Notes under the pieces: generated by a model
The model's input: the letters and a program-made list of their open reading frames with translations, nothing else
Told to the model about the DNA's origin: nothing
The model's database searches: none
Position numbers and translations under genes: made by a program
In this document: one piece after another, positions 47,183 through 57,400 of the stretch
Layout: every line of letters begins with the position of its first letter
Numbering within the stretch: the first letter of the stretch is position 1
NCBI RefSeq assembly: GCF_003968755.1
Contig: NZ_RYDL01000004.1
Coordinates: 166,499 to 230,498 of the forward strand
Direction of reading: 5' to 3'
DNA: 64,000 nt
DNA from: Flavobacterium sp. RSP15
GTDB lineage: Bacteria; Bacteroidota; Bacteroidia; Flavobacteriales; Flavobacteriaceae

Positions 47183-48088
47183 ATGGATACGCAACAAAAC
47201 CAACAACGGATTAAGGTGATTTACCAAATGCTTTTTGAATTGGCAACCGGCAACCTCTCATTCAGAATTATCAAAACAGACCAAAACGACGAAGTTGATA
47301 AACTCTCTGAAATGCTTAACACTCTTGCTGGACAGATGCATGATATTATACTCCGATCAGGTTCTGTTAACCCGCATTACAGTTATCAAAACTTAGTACA
47401 AACTACATTTATTTTAGACGATAACTTTATTATCCGCAATTTTAATACACACGTACCAGAAGCACTATACTACGAATCCGAAGAATTATTTCAAGTTGAC
47501 TTTGGAAAATTTATCGCACCACAGTCCTTCAGTATTTGGAATCAAAAAAAGAAGGAAGCGTCACTTGATGATAATTACCACAGCACCGTTCCGCTAATTT
47601 TTATAACGGGTAATAATAAATTACTTCCAACTTTTTGCACCATATCACGGCTGCGCTACAGTGACAAAATAATTGTAAACTCAATTACTACCATCTTGCA
47701 AGAATTTCTGTCAGACGCAAAATATGTGATAAAAACAGCGACAGAAAAACAATCTGAAACAGTGATTATGCAAAATCTTTATGATTACATTTTAAATCAT
47801 TTGGAACAACCACTCCCAACCATAAAAGAATTAGCTGTGCTTTTTGATTGTAATGAATACAAATTGAAACTTGGATTCCGCGAATTTTTCAAAACTAGTA
47901 TTTATAATTTTTATCATGAAGAAAGACTAAAAAGAGCACATTTGATGATTCAGCAAACAAAGATTCCTCTCAAGGAAATTGCCATAATGAATGGTTTTAA
48001 CACCTACCTCAACTTTTATAAAGCTTTTAAAAAAAGATTTGAATACACTCCAAGTGAAGTGGATCGTGGTCCGAGTGCTGATGTTTAA
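47183..48088 (+). CDS. AraC-type regulator with HAMP- and PAS-like N-terminus
   Basis: The 301-residue protein ends in a two-HTH AraC domain (TIKELAVLFDCNEYKLKLGF and KEIAIMNGFNTYLNFYKAFK, with RFEYTPSEV). Residues 8-50 (YQMLFELATGNLSFRI...DEVDKLSEMLNTLAGQM) have HAMP-like heptads, although there is no transmembrane segment, and residues 65-160 look like a PAS fold (TTFILDDNFIIRNFN). Such soluble HAMP-PAS-AraC proteins are frequent next to DoxX/MauE and DUF6520 genes in my recollection of flavobacteria. It probably controls the two downstream genes or the convergent SusCD-S9 operon; the ligand is unknown. Confidence 0.85.
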   Translation: MDTQQNQQRIKVIYQMLFELATGNLSFRIIKTDQNDEVDKLSEMLNTLAGQMHDIILRSGSVNPHYSYQNLVQTTFILDDNFIIRNFNTHVPEALYYESEELFQVDFGKFIAPQSFSIWNQKKKEASLDDNYHSTVPLIFITGNNKLLPTFCTISRLRYSDKIIVNSITTILQEFLSDAKYVIKTATEKQSETVIMQNLYDYILNHLEQPLPTIKELAVLFDCNEYKLKLGFREFFKTSIYNFYHEERLKRAHLMIQQTKIPLKEIAIMNGFNTYLNFYKAFKKRFEYTPSEVDRGPSADV

Positions 48089-48190
48089 TTTTTAAATAGC
48101 TTAACATCAGTTTTGGATAACGAAAGTTCTGATTTGCATAACATTACAAATTTAAATGATAGAATTTTACAGTATTAATCCTGTCGAGTT

Positions 48191-49711
48191 ATGAAAAGTT
48201 ATAGCACCAAGTTCAAAGAAGTAGTTGTCGAAATAATAAGTGTTTTATTAGTTCTATTATTCGTCTATAGCGCACTGAGTAAAGTACTCGAATTCCAAAA
48301 CTTTCAAGCGCAGTTGGGTCAATCCCCGTTATTAAGTGCGTATACTGGATTTATTTCCTACGCTGTTTTAATAGTGGAATTCACAATTGCCTTACTTCTT
48401 GCCTTTTCTAAAACCCGCTTTATAGGCCTTTTATCCTCTTTTTTATTAATGGTGATGTTCACCGCATACATAATTGTAATTCTCAATTATTCGTCTTTCG
48501 TTCCATGTTCTTGCGGTGGTATATTGGAAAAACTAGGATGGAAACATCACTTAATATTTAATGTTGTTTTTACAATTTTGGCAGCAACAGCTTGCTTGAT
48601 TTGTACAAGAAACAAATCGAAAACAATCTTTGGATTAATAAGTATCACAATTGTAGCTCCTACCATAATAGTGGCACTTTACATTAATTCTGAAAACACA
48701 ATGCATCGCGAAAATCCATTTATCCGGCGCTTTATTCAAGGTTCATCAACAAAAATTGCTGAAGTAGATCTAAAAAGTAATTCACTATATTTTGCCGGAG
48801 GAGACAATAGCACAATTTACATGGGTGATAATAAAGCACCGCTTCACATAACTGCTTTTGACACTATTTTGAAAGTCAAACACCAGTATAAAATCCAGTT
48901 GGAAAGAGAAAATTTTCCATTCAGTGCAGTTCAAGTGCGAGTTACACCCCCATATTTTTACTTGATGGATGGAACAGTTCCTGTAATTTATAAGGGAAAT
49001 ATAGTCAACTGGAAAGCTCAGTTAATAATGCATAGCAATAATTACTATTTTTCTAAAGCTGAAATTATAGCTCCAGACAAAATTGCATTTCGGGCACAAG
49101 AACTAAAATCATCAAACAACGTATTAGGAATCTTTACATTCTCATATAGTCTGCAGGTACAATATGCTCCCAACCTGTTACAAAAACAAATTGATGGTTT
49201 CTTTGATACAGATGGCATGATACACTATGATTCAAGACTTCAAAAATTGGTGTATATCTATTATTATCGCAATCAATTTATAGTCGCTGATAAAAACGGG
49301 AACTTAGAGTATCGAGGAAACACGATTGACACTACAAGTAAAGCAAAACTCAAAGTGACATTTATAAAAGAGACAGGACAACGAAAAATCGCTTCTCGTC
49401 CATCCACAGTAAACCAACTTACTGCCGTGTCTGGTAATTTACTCTTTATTAATTCCAAGCTAATAGGACGCTTCGAATCAAAAAAGATGTGGAAGCAAGC
49501 AGCAATTGTAGATGTGTACGACATCGAGCGAAACATCTATTTGTTTAGTATCTACATTTATGATGTAAATGGAGCCAAAGTGCAATCCATGCTAATATCC
49601 GGAAATAATTTGTTTGCAATAATTGGTCACCACGTACACAAATACCGTTTGGGTAAGGATTTTTTCAATATCCCTAAAGCCATGATTTACAATACAAAAC
49701 AATATAAATAA
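48191..49711 (+). CDS. MauE/DoxX-type redox membrane protein with periplasmic domain
   Basis: The first 165 residues contain four transmembrane helices (VVEIISVLLVLLFVYSALSK, YAVLIVEFTIALLLAFS, LLSSFLLMVMFTAYIIVIL, FNVVFTILAATACLI) with a CSCGG pair after helix three, as in MauE/DoxX redox-associated proteins. Residues about 190-506 form a soluble beta-rich region with propeller-like YFAGGDNSTIYMGD and LFINSKLIGRFESKK segments, presumably periplasmic. MauE-type proteins help form or transfer disulfides. The next gene encodes a four-cysteine secreted peptide, so the pair may act together. It is 102 bases after the regulator gene. Confidence 0.8.
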   Translation: MKSYSTKFKEVVVEIISVLLVLLFVYSALSKVLEFQNFQAQLGQSPLLSAYTGFISYAVLIVEFTIALLLAFSKTRFIGLLSSFLLMVMFTAYIIVILNYSSFVPCSCGGILEKLGWKHHLIFNVVFTILAATACLICTRNKSKTIFGLISITIVAPTIIVALYINSENTMHRENPFIRRFIQGSSTKIAEVDLKSNSLYFAGGDNSTIYMGDNKAPLHITAFDTILKVKHQYKIQLERENFPFSAVQVRVTPPYFYLMDGTVPVIYKGNIVNWKAQLIMHSNNYYFSKAEIIAPDKIAFRAQELKSSNNVLGIFTFSYSLQVQYAPNLLQKQIDGFFDTDGMIHYDSRLQKLVYIYYYRNQFIVADKNGNLEYRGNTIDTTSKAKLKVTFIKETGQRKIASRPSTVNQLTAVSGNLLFINSKLIGRFESKKMWKQAAIVDVYDIERNIYLFSIYIYDVNGAKVQSMLISGNNLFAIIGHHVHKYRLGKDFFNIPKAMIYNTKQYK

Positions 49712-49792
49712 TTTACTGGCGCTAGTGACAGGGTTGAGACTGAAAACCTGTAAAAAAGAGTAAGTCAAATTTGTAATTTAATTTTTTTTACT

Positions 49793-50077
49793 ATGAAAAC
49801 AATTGTAAAAGTGATTCTGCCTGCATTGGCATTCACATTAGCGAGTGCTGCAGCGGTTAGCACTAATGAAGCTAAAATCAAGGAGTCAAAAAAAACAGTT
49901 TTAATTTCGGGATACATTCAGAATCCTTCCCCTGAAGACTGTCTCCAAGTTAATGTTGATTGTACTCCTGTAAACACTGGTCAGCTTTGTATGTCCAGTG
50001 AGGCAACCCCCAGACAAGTTTTTGATAAAAACGAAGGGAATGCTTGTAGCGTCAACTTATTCAAAGTGATTGACTAG
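49793..50077 (+). CDS. DUF6520 family secreted cysteine-containing peptide
   Basis: A 94-residue protein with a signal peptide (MKTIVKVILPALAFTLASAA). The mature part has four cysteines (DCLQVNVDC, QLCMSS, NACSVN) and the DUF6520-like end (NACSVNLFKVID). DUF6520 peptides often follow MauE/DoxX genes in Bacteroidota and are uncharacterised. It could be a disulfide-bonded exported peptide, processed or taken up by partners encoded nearby. A strong terminator follows. Confidence 0.75.
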   Translation: MKTIVKVILPALAFTLASAAAVSTNEAKIKESKKTVLISGYIQNPSPEDCLQVNVDCTPVNTGQLCMSSEATPRQVFDKNEGNACSVNLFKVID

Positions 50078-50089
50078 AAGCAGAAATTG

Positions 50090-50131
50090 TAAGATGCAGT
50101 TTCCCGCAAAGGAAAATGCATCTTATTTTTT
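50090..50131 (+). terminator. Terminator after DUF6520 gene
   Basis: AAGATGCAGTTTCC and GGAAAATGCATCTT form a long stem with one mismatch, followed by ATTTTTT, 13 bases after the stop codon. Confidence 0.9.
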
Positions 50132-50185
50132 ACTACTATTCCATAATGGTTAATCAAACATTTACGAACTCCAATAAACTACCAA

Positions 50186-50210
50186 CATAATAATAATAAT
50201 AATAATAATG
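50186..50210. repeat. ATA/AAT trinucleotide microsatellite
   Basis: Eight consecutive AAT-type units. It lies between a pair of ACGAACTCCAATAAA direct repeats at about 50164 and 50413. Confidence 0.7.
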
Positions 50211-50292
50211 ATCTTTATCCACCTCTTCTCCCCGCCCTTATAATTTTACTCCAAAAAATCACGGTAAGGATTTAAGCGTTGGCGACAGGGAG

Positions 50293-50333
50293 TGACCCCC
50301 GAGTCGAGTGTGAAACACGGGCGGCTGGGGTCG
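50293..50333. other. GC-rich hairpin in gap between convergent operons
   Basis: TGACCCC and GGGGTCG pair around a GC-rich loop containing GTGTGAAACACG. It stands out from the AT-rich surroundings and may be a dispersed repeat. Confidence 0.4.
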
Positions 50334-50485
50334 CGATAGGAAAATGTGTTCGATGATTTTTGGAGCAAAAATATTCTGGCTTGATTTTTTGTTTCTTTTG
50401 AAATCGTAGATTCACGAACTCCAATAAATTATTAACTCGTGAGTAATCAAGACAAAAGAAAAAATACCCTTAATAAAAATAAAAA

Positions 50486-53110
50486 CTACTCCTCTCTATC
50501 CGCTTTCATCCATTCCGCCTTTACCTCACCCTTCAAATAATGACCAAGCCAATCCTGAATTTTATAGGTCAAATCAATCTGATTTTTAGGATTAAAAAAA
50601 ATATGACCATCATTAGGATATACTAACATAACATGCTCTTTTTGCAATCGCCTCAGTGCCGCATAAAAAGTTGCTGCTTGCCTGGGCTGCACATTTTGAT
50701 CTAATACACCTGCCCAAGTCAATAATGGAGTTGTAATCGATCTTGCGTTAACTAAAGGAGAATTGCGATAATACGCATCACGATTCTCAAAAAAAGAAAA
50801 TCCCATTCGATACTGTTGGTTCTCATACCGCCACCCATCCATGGTATTGTAGTCAGTATTTATAGTAAAATAATGCCCCATAGTGTCCGAAACTCCGTTA
50901 CCACTTATGGCCGTCGCAAACATGGAAGTCTGAGTGATGATAAAATTGGTCTCATAAGCCCCGAATGAATGCCCCATCAAGCCTATCCTTCCGGCATCAG
51001 CTATTCCCATTGCAATGACTTTAGTAGCTGCCTTCGTCACACAATCTACGGCAGAAAATCCTGTATTGCCTTTTTCAAAAGCAATATCTGGCAACAGAAC
51101 AGCATATCCGTTGCTAGTGAGATTCGTTATATTAAATCCCAAAGTATTGTATTGTGTAGGATTGACATAACTATTGACTTCACGTGATACTATTTCATAA
51201 ATATAAACCACCATGGGATATCGCATGGTCGAATCATAACCTGCGGGATAAAATAAAGCCCCGTTCAAAATTCTGCCTTTACTATCGGTGTAATGAATCA
51301 TTTCCGATTTCCCCCATTGATACAATTCATGATGTGCATTACTTTGCGCCAAAACAGTAGCCGGTTTATCAATACTGCGTCGAAACATCAAGCTGGGAGG
51401 TCGATCAAAGCGTTGCGTAACATAGACAAAAGCATCAAGCTCTTTGGTCTTTTGTAATTTACTGATAGAACTATTATCAATTACAAGAGGCACCACACCC
51501 TTTTTATGTTGTAAAGTGTAATATCCAATTGATCCTCCATATAAATCAAGTACCGTAAGCAATAGGTTTTTTGAAAGGTCATATCGAAAAATTCCTTTAC
51601 CTTTATAATTAAAATCATGTCGATCTGAAAGGGCTGAAACATCAAAACGAAAACGCAACTGATTTTCTTTACCATCGGTGAGGCGTTTTCGTACCAGTCC
51701 ATCAGGAGAAATGGCCCAAATATCATGATAGTCATAATAAAGTCCCCATTGATTGTCTGTAGTCCAGCCGGGCTGTCCCCAAACATTCAATTGGTTTCCA
51801 GGATCAGTGGCACTGTTATCCCATGATACATCAAGTCCCTTGGTGACATTAGTATGGGTTTTCTGTTTTAGATCATAAACCCACCAATTACTTTCTTTAT
51901 AATAGTTAATATACCGTCCATCAGGCGAAATACCCATGTGATTAATAAGACCCGAATGTCCCTTTAAGAATAATTCCCGTCTACCGGTTGCAAGATGTAC
52001 CAGATAATAATCCATATCGGCAATCCACTTATATTGTGGATTGTACTGCAAAGGATCAGCCACAAGAGCATAATCTTGATTACCGCTCAACATCACCCAG
52101 CGCTGCTCCGCAGTACTGATTTGACGCACAACAGCACTCTTAGGATACCAAACAGCAAGGTATTGTGGATACTTTACTGTAGCCGATAACTTCCGGTCGG
52201 GAAATATCATTTTGTCTTTTGCATGCCAAATTTCCACTGCATCTACTGACATCCTATTATGTTTGGATACTGCAGCCGTTATCCCGAAAAATACCTTTTC
52301 TCCATCTAGTGATAGTGCTAACTCAACATTTTGATTAGGCGCAATTTTCATAGAAACGGGAAAATTTGCATCCATGCTATTTAAAACATACTGTTGCCCC
52401 GATTCAATATCATGATAATAGAGCTCCTCCTCTCCCTCATTAACACCATAAAAAATAATTGCTTTTCCTTTATGTTGCCATTTAAGAACCTTAAAAGTCT
52501 GAGTTTTTTGTGGTATTATAAAGCGTTTGACATAAGTTCCTGCCAATGTTAGACTTCCCACTTGACCAATACCATTTTCCGTGCTCGCATAAACCAACAT
52601 ATTTTTAGCATCATTCAAACGGTATTCCGTCACATTCGAAATAACATCGATAATCATTCCGTCTTTTCGAATCACAAGCGGGCTACCCTGACCCTTTTCT
52701 ATCGTGACAAGATAATGGGTGTCTGATGAAAAATCATAGCGTTCTACACCGGGAATTATACTCTCTTTCCCACTTCTCAAATCAATTAAGGAAAGACCTT
52801 CTTTTTTACTGCAGGCAAAAGTGCGCTCACCGTTAAAGATTCCTGCACGTCCTCCAGGTAAAGAATATTTCAGTCTGGTTTTAGTATTTAGAACAAACAA
52901 AGTGTCCGCCTTGGACTCGTAAGCCATATGATAAGTCGCCCATTTTCCTTTCGAAGAGATTTGCTCTCCGCTCATCGTTCCCCAAAGCGAATAATCCCCC
53001 TCAGTGAGTTGCCTTTTGATTGGCACCTGTCCCAAAACGGGACAGGGAACCAACCCTATTAAAATTACAGCAACAATGCTATAAACAATAGATCTAAAAT
53101 AATCCTGCAT
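50486..53110 (-). CDS. S9 family (prolyl oligopeptidase-like) secreted peptidase
   Basis: The 874-residue protein has a signal peptide (YSIVAVILIGLVPCPVLGQ), a long beta-propeller-like region (residues about 60-620, with repeated SPDGR-type turns such as ISPDGRYINYY) and a C-terminal alpha/beta hydrolase: nucleophile GLMGHSFGAYE, Asp in TWAGVLDQNVQP and His in YPNDGHIFF. Family members cut peptides after proline or remove dipeptides. Its start ATG shares a base with the SusD stop (TAATG), so it is translated with SusD. The pairing implies a peptide or protein-type substrate for this SusCD. Confidence 0.9.
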   Translation of the reverse strand: MQDYFRSIVYSIVAVILIGLVPCPVLGQVPIKRQLTEGDYSLWGTMSGEQISSKGKWATYHMAYESKADTLFVLNTKTRLKYSLPGGRAGIFNGERTFACSKKEGLSLIDLRSGKESIIPGVERYDFSSDTHYLVTIEKGQGSPLVIRKDGMIIDVISNVTEYRLNDAKNMLVYASTENGIGQVGSLTLAGTYVKRFIIPQKTQTFKVLKWQHKGKAIIFYGVNEGEEELYYHDIESGQQYVLNSMDANFPVSMKIAPNQNVELALSLDGEKVFFGITAAVSKHNRMSVDAVEIWHAKDKMIFPDRKLSATVKYPQYLAVWYPKSAVVRQISTAEQRWVMLSGNQDYALVADPLQYNPQYKWIADMDYYLVHLATGRRELFLKGHSGLINHMGISPDGRYINYYKESNWWVYDLKQKTHTNVTKGLDVSWDNSATDPGNQLNVWGQPGWTTDNQWGLYYDYHDIWAISPDGLVRKRLTDGKENQLRFRFDVSALSDRHDFNYKGKGIFRYDLSKNLLLTVLDLYGGSIGYYTLQHKKGVVPLVIDNSSISKLQKTKELDAFVYVTQRFDRPPSLMFRRSIDKPATVLAQSNAHHELYQWGKSEMIHYTDSKGRILNGALFYPAGYDSTMRYPMVVYIYEIVSREVNSYVNPTQYNTLGFNITNLTSNGYAVLLPDIAFEKGNTGFSAVDCVTKAATKVIAMGIADAGRIGLMGHSFGAYETNFIITQTSMFATAISGNGVSDTMGHYFTINTDYNTMDGWRYENQQYRMGFSFFENRDAYYRNSPLVNARSITTPLLTWAGVLDQNVQPRQAATFYAALRRLQKEHVMLVYPNDGHIFFNPKNQIDLTYKIQDWLGHYLKGEVKAEWMKADREE

Positions 53111-54483
53111 TAGTAACCGGGATTTTGAGTGAGTTTCATATTAGCTAACAACTCTTTTTCCGGTATCGGCCATAAGGAATCATCACTATTCCACGCTGGT
53201 TTTACAGCAGCTAGCACTGCATCAAGAGTCCCTGTCCGCTTCAAATCAAAAAACCGGTGTCCGTATTCGGTAAACAATTCAAATCGTCGTTCCTGAATAA
53301 TCGCAGCTACAATTGCATCAGCACCAACAGCATCAGTATCAGGCAATCCTGCTGTACGCCGCACTACATTTAGGTCCTGCTTTGCTCCTGTCAGTTCTCC
53401 TTGTTTGGCTCGCGCTTCAGCTCTGATAAGATATTGTTCCGCCAGTCTGAAAACAATCGAATATTCTACAGCGGCCCCGGTATTGCTTTTTTGTTTGTAC
53501 TTTTTGGAATGGTACCACTTAGAAGTTCCATTTGATATGGTTGCTATCCAATGTGTTTTCCTAAGGTCATTGGTTGCAAATGAATTAAACAGCGCTGGGC
53601 TCAAACCAACAAAGGGTGGTGGTCCCGTCATAAAAATAAAAGCGGAACCTTCATCCGTATTATTACCCGCCAGTTTGGGAATAAATTGCCAAATAGTAGA
53701 TTTACTTTCCTTGAGGAACGTTTTATCAATATTGTTTTCCCAAACATAGAGCGGGTTATTCAAAATAGCCGAAGCAGCATTCGAGGCTTCTGCCCAGTCC
53801 CCATTGTATAGGTAAACGCGCGCAAGTAAGGCAAGCGCTGTAGAGCGATTGGGTCTGACCCTGTCGGCACTACTATAGTTTTCTGGCAATAAGGCAATCG
53901 CCTGATTCAAATCGGCTATAATAGTATTATAAACTTGACTTGTAGGAATTCTTGATACGAGCCGATTGGTCTCATAATCTGTGGAAGTAATATAAGGCAC
54001 ATCACCGTAAAGGTTTGTGAGGTAAAAGTGTACCAATGCCCTAATAAAAACGGCTTCTCCTATGTACAAATTCTTGTCGGCTTCGGAAAGAGTTTTTGAG
54101 TTTTTACAACTCAATATAACCGCATTCGCGCAGTATATCTGATGATAACTTTCATTCCATAATTGTCCAACAGTCGACGTATTAGCCAGCAGTGTATTAT
54201 TAAATAAGAAAGAAGTATTTTCGTTACTCGTTCCATAATAAATCAATTCATCTGCATATAGCCCTAAGCTGACACTGCTGCCTATCGTTAATCCAGTCAG
54301 CAAACCAGTATCACGTAGTTTAGCATAAACATCCGCCATAGCAGCATTTGCCGTCGTTCGGTCTTCAAAAACTAGGTTTCCGGTGAGTTGCGAATCCGGA
54401 ATATCCACATCTACAAAGGAATCACATCCTACAAAGTGGAACAATATGATAAGCATCGTAATTCGTATAGTATAATTTTTCAT
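53110..54483 (-). CDS. SusD/RagB family lipoprotein
   Basis: A 457-residue lipoprotein (FHFVGCD lipobox). Typical helices are present: DRTTANAAMADVYAKLRDTG, YIGEAVFIRALVHFYLTNLYG, ALALLARVYLYNGDWAEASN, VFRLAEQYLIRAEARAKQGE and QERRFELFTEYGHRFFDLKR. It is shorter than the SusD at 30.2 kb and of the RagB-like type often linked to peptide or protein uptake. It lies 16 bases after SusC and overlaps the S9 peptidase start. Confidence 0.94.
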   Translation of the reverse strand: MKNYTIRITMLIILFHFVGCDSFVDVDIPDSQLTGNLVFEDRTTANAAMADVYAKLRDTGLLTGLTIGSSVSLGLYADELIYYGTSNENTSFLFNNTLLANTSTVGQLWNESYHQIYCANAVILSCKNSKTLSEADKNLYIGEAVFIRALVHFYLTNLYGDVPYITSTDYETNRLVSRIPTSQVYNTIIADLNQAIALLPENYSSADRVRPNRSTALALLARVYLYNGDWAEASNAASAILNNPLYVWENNIDKTFLKESKSTIWQFIPKLAGNNTDEGSAFIFMTGPPPFVGLSPALFNSFATNDLRKTHWIATISNGTSKWYHSKKYKQKSNTGAAVEYSIVFRLAEQYLIRAEARAKQGELTGAKQDLNVVRRTAGLPDTDAVGADAIVAAIIQERRFELFTEYGHRFFDLKRTGTLDAVLAAVKPAWNSDDSLWPIPEKELLANMKLTQNPGY

Positions 54484-54499
54484 GATATAAAATATTAGA

Positions 54500-57400
54500 T
54501 TAAAAAGTCAACTTTACCCCTACGGCATTAACTCTCAATGGGGGCAGATAGCCACCAAATTTAAACTCTGGATCACCATTAGTATATTTGGTAAATGTCA
54601 GTAGGTTTTGTCCTTGCCAATACAATTGGCATCGCAAACCTTGGCTGAGTTTCAATGGTAAATCATACGTCAGTGAAATGTTTTTAAGACGAACGTATGA
54701 GGCATCCTGTAACGCTCCGTCACTCGTTCCAAAACGATAGTAGGCTGTTATCACACTTCCGTTCTTCCCAGCAGTATAGGGTTGTTGCGTTGCGGAATCC
54801 GCTACACTCGCCAATTGATTAACCAGTGTTCCGGGAACTCCGGGCAAGGCACCAAAAGCTTCCTGCTTCACAAACTGAAAAAGGAAGTCCAATTGCACTC
54901 CTCTATATCGGAACTGATTCGATAGCCCTCCAAAATAACTAGGCGTCAAATCAGCCAATGCCTTCCGGTCGCCTAAGGCGGTAGTGATTCCGTCACCATT
55001 AATATCTTCAAACTCATAAACGCCGGTTATAGAATTCATACCTGTATAATGATACACTTTGATAATACTCGTAGGCTCCCCCACTACATACGTATTGGCA
55101 TAAGTCGAACTTTTAAGCCCAGGAAACGAAATCAATTTATTTCGGTTAACTGAAATATTGAAATTAGTAGACCACTCAATATGTTCACCAGTCAGGTTTA
55201 CCGTCCGCAATGTCAGCTCATAACCACTATTCTCTACCGTAGCATCAAGATTACCGTATAACGAACTAAATCCTGTGGTTCCTGGTAACGGTGCTCCAAC
55301 CAATTGATTCGAAGAACGATTAAAGTAGTAAGCAGTTGTCAGGAAAATACGATCCTTCAAAAATCCCGTTTCAAGAGCTATTTCAAATTTTTTATTACTT
55401 TCCCATCCAAATTCAGGATTAAACAATCGCGTAGGCTGCAATCCTATAGTTCCTTGGTAATTATTGCCTGTGGAAATATAGGTATCCAGAAACTGATAAT
55501 CGCCTATCTGATCGTTACCCGTAATTCCGTAGCTGGCACGTAGTTTTCCAAAACTTAGGATGCTATTATCTTTCAAAAAAGCCTCATTCGAAAACAGCCA
55601 TGCAGTACCTACTGCTCCAAAAGTACCAAACTGCTTACCCGGTCCAAAACGGCTCGAACCATCGCGACGACCTGTCAGATTAAGGATATAACGACTATCC
55701 CACGTGTAATTCAAACGGGCAAAAAGAGCCTGATACTTGTAAATCGTAACGTCACTCAATCGAACTGCCTTGGTAGTCGCTGAAGCCAAATCGTGGATAA
55801 GACTATTACTCGCAAACCCATAACCGAACTGATAAAGACGCTCGGTGCGCTGGTTTTGTAATGTACTTCCCAACAAGGCCTCAAAACGGCCTTTACGTAT
55901 AGCCATATTGTAATGAATTTGTGGCTCCACAATCCAAGAACTGCGGTTAGTAAAATTGGTAGCAATACTTGAGGACTTACTGCCTAAACCAAACGAAGGA
56001 TTATACATTGTCGAAGGCTGGGTCCGGCTCTCATTGTTATCCAAATCCGTAAAACCAAAACTTGTTTTAAATTCCAAATTTGGCATAAATCGATACGACA
56101 GTACTGTATTAGCGACAAGATCATTGATACGGGATTCGACTTCTGATTGCAATCCCGCTAAAGGATTAGTCCATGTTCCATTTTCCCAATTCAATGCTCC
56201 ATTGGAATCATACAAGTCGGGCGCATTAGGAGCCAATGTGCGTGATACTGCCGTGAGATCTATAGCAGGCTGGTTATTATTTTGCGAAGTATAATTGGTT
56301 GAAAAAGTAATTTTAAAACGTTCATCATCTGAAATATGATGCATACTAAAATGTCCTGAACCCTTAGTATATTTAAAATCTCCCGGAAAAACAGTGGTTT
56401 CAGTTCGGTAATTACCGCTCAACAAATAATACGTTTTGGCGCTGCCGCCTGATACAGAACCTTGTAAAGTATAGATTTTTGCTGTACCCCCTATCAACTT
56501 ATCTTGCCAATCCGTATAACGGTTCGGACTCCAAGTACCATTAACATCATAAGCTGAACTTGGATATACAGTTACACCATCATTAACTAATGCCTGTTTT
56601 CGCATCGCAAGATATTGCTGGGTATTCATAAGTTTTGGAGTATCGGTCACAGTACCAAAACTGCTGGAGGAATTAATACTAAAACGAGTGACTCCGGCCT
56701 TTCCTTTTTTAGTAGTAATCAAGACCACACCATAAGCACCGCGTGAACCATAAATAGCTGTGGCATCAGCATCTTTTAAAACCTCTATACTTTCAACATC
56801 AGAGGGATTGATCGAATTCAATGGACTCGTTAAGGTTGGTGCAGTACCTGACGTAGCGATGGAACCAATGGTTTCGGAAGAATAAGGCACACCATCTATA
56901 ATATACAGTGGTTGATTTCCATCCGCACGCAAGCTGTTTTTTCCCCGAATTTTGATAGTAAAAGAACCTCCCGGTGAACCACTATCTTGCACAATATCCA
57001 CCCCAGCCATCCTTCCCTGCATCGTAGCAAGCACATTTGTTACTGGTTGTTTTTCAATATCCTTAGCTGTAATACGGGCAATACTTCCGGTGCGCTCCTT
57101 TTCTTTGACAGAATAGTAACCCGCATTAATTTTCACTTCCTGCAATTGGGTAGCATCTTCTTGTAATTGTACGTTTAGTATTTTTCGTCCGTTTATAGAC
57201 TCTGTAATGGTTAAAAATCCCATAAAACTAAAGACTACTATATCGTCTGCTGATGCAGTTAGCATATAGTTCCCGTTAAAATCAGAGATAGTTCCAGCTG
57301 TAGCTTTTCCTTTTATAGAAATAGTCACACCGGCTAAAGGGTTTGTACCATCAGTTACAGTACCGCTTATTTGCACTTGCTGTTGAGGTATAATTTTTTT

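Noticed and set aside
50186..50210. Trinucleotide run as a phase-variation switch
   Set aside because: It lies in a gap between convergent operons, in no coding sequence or promoter that I can identify, and a three-base unit would not shift a frame.
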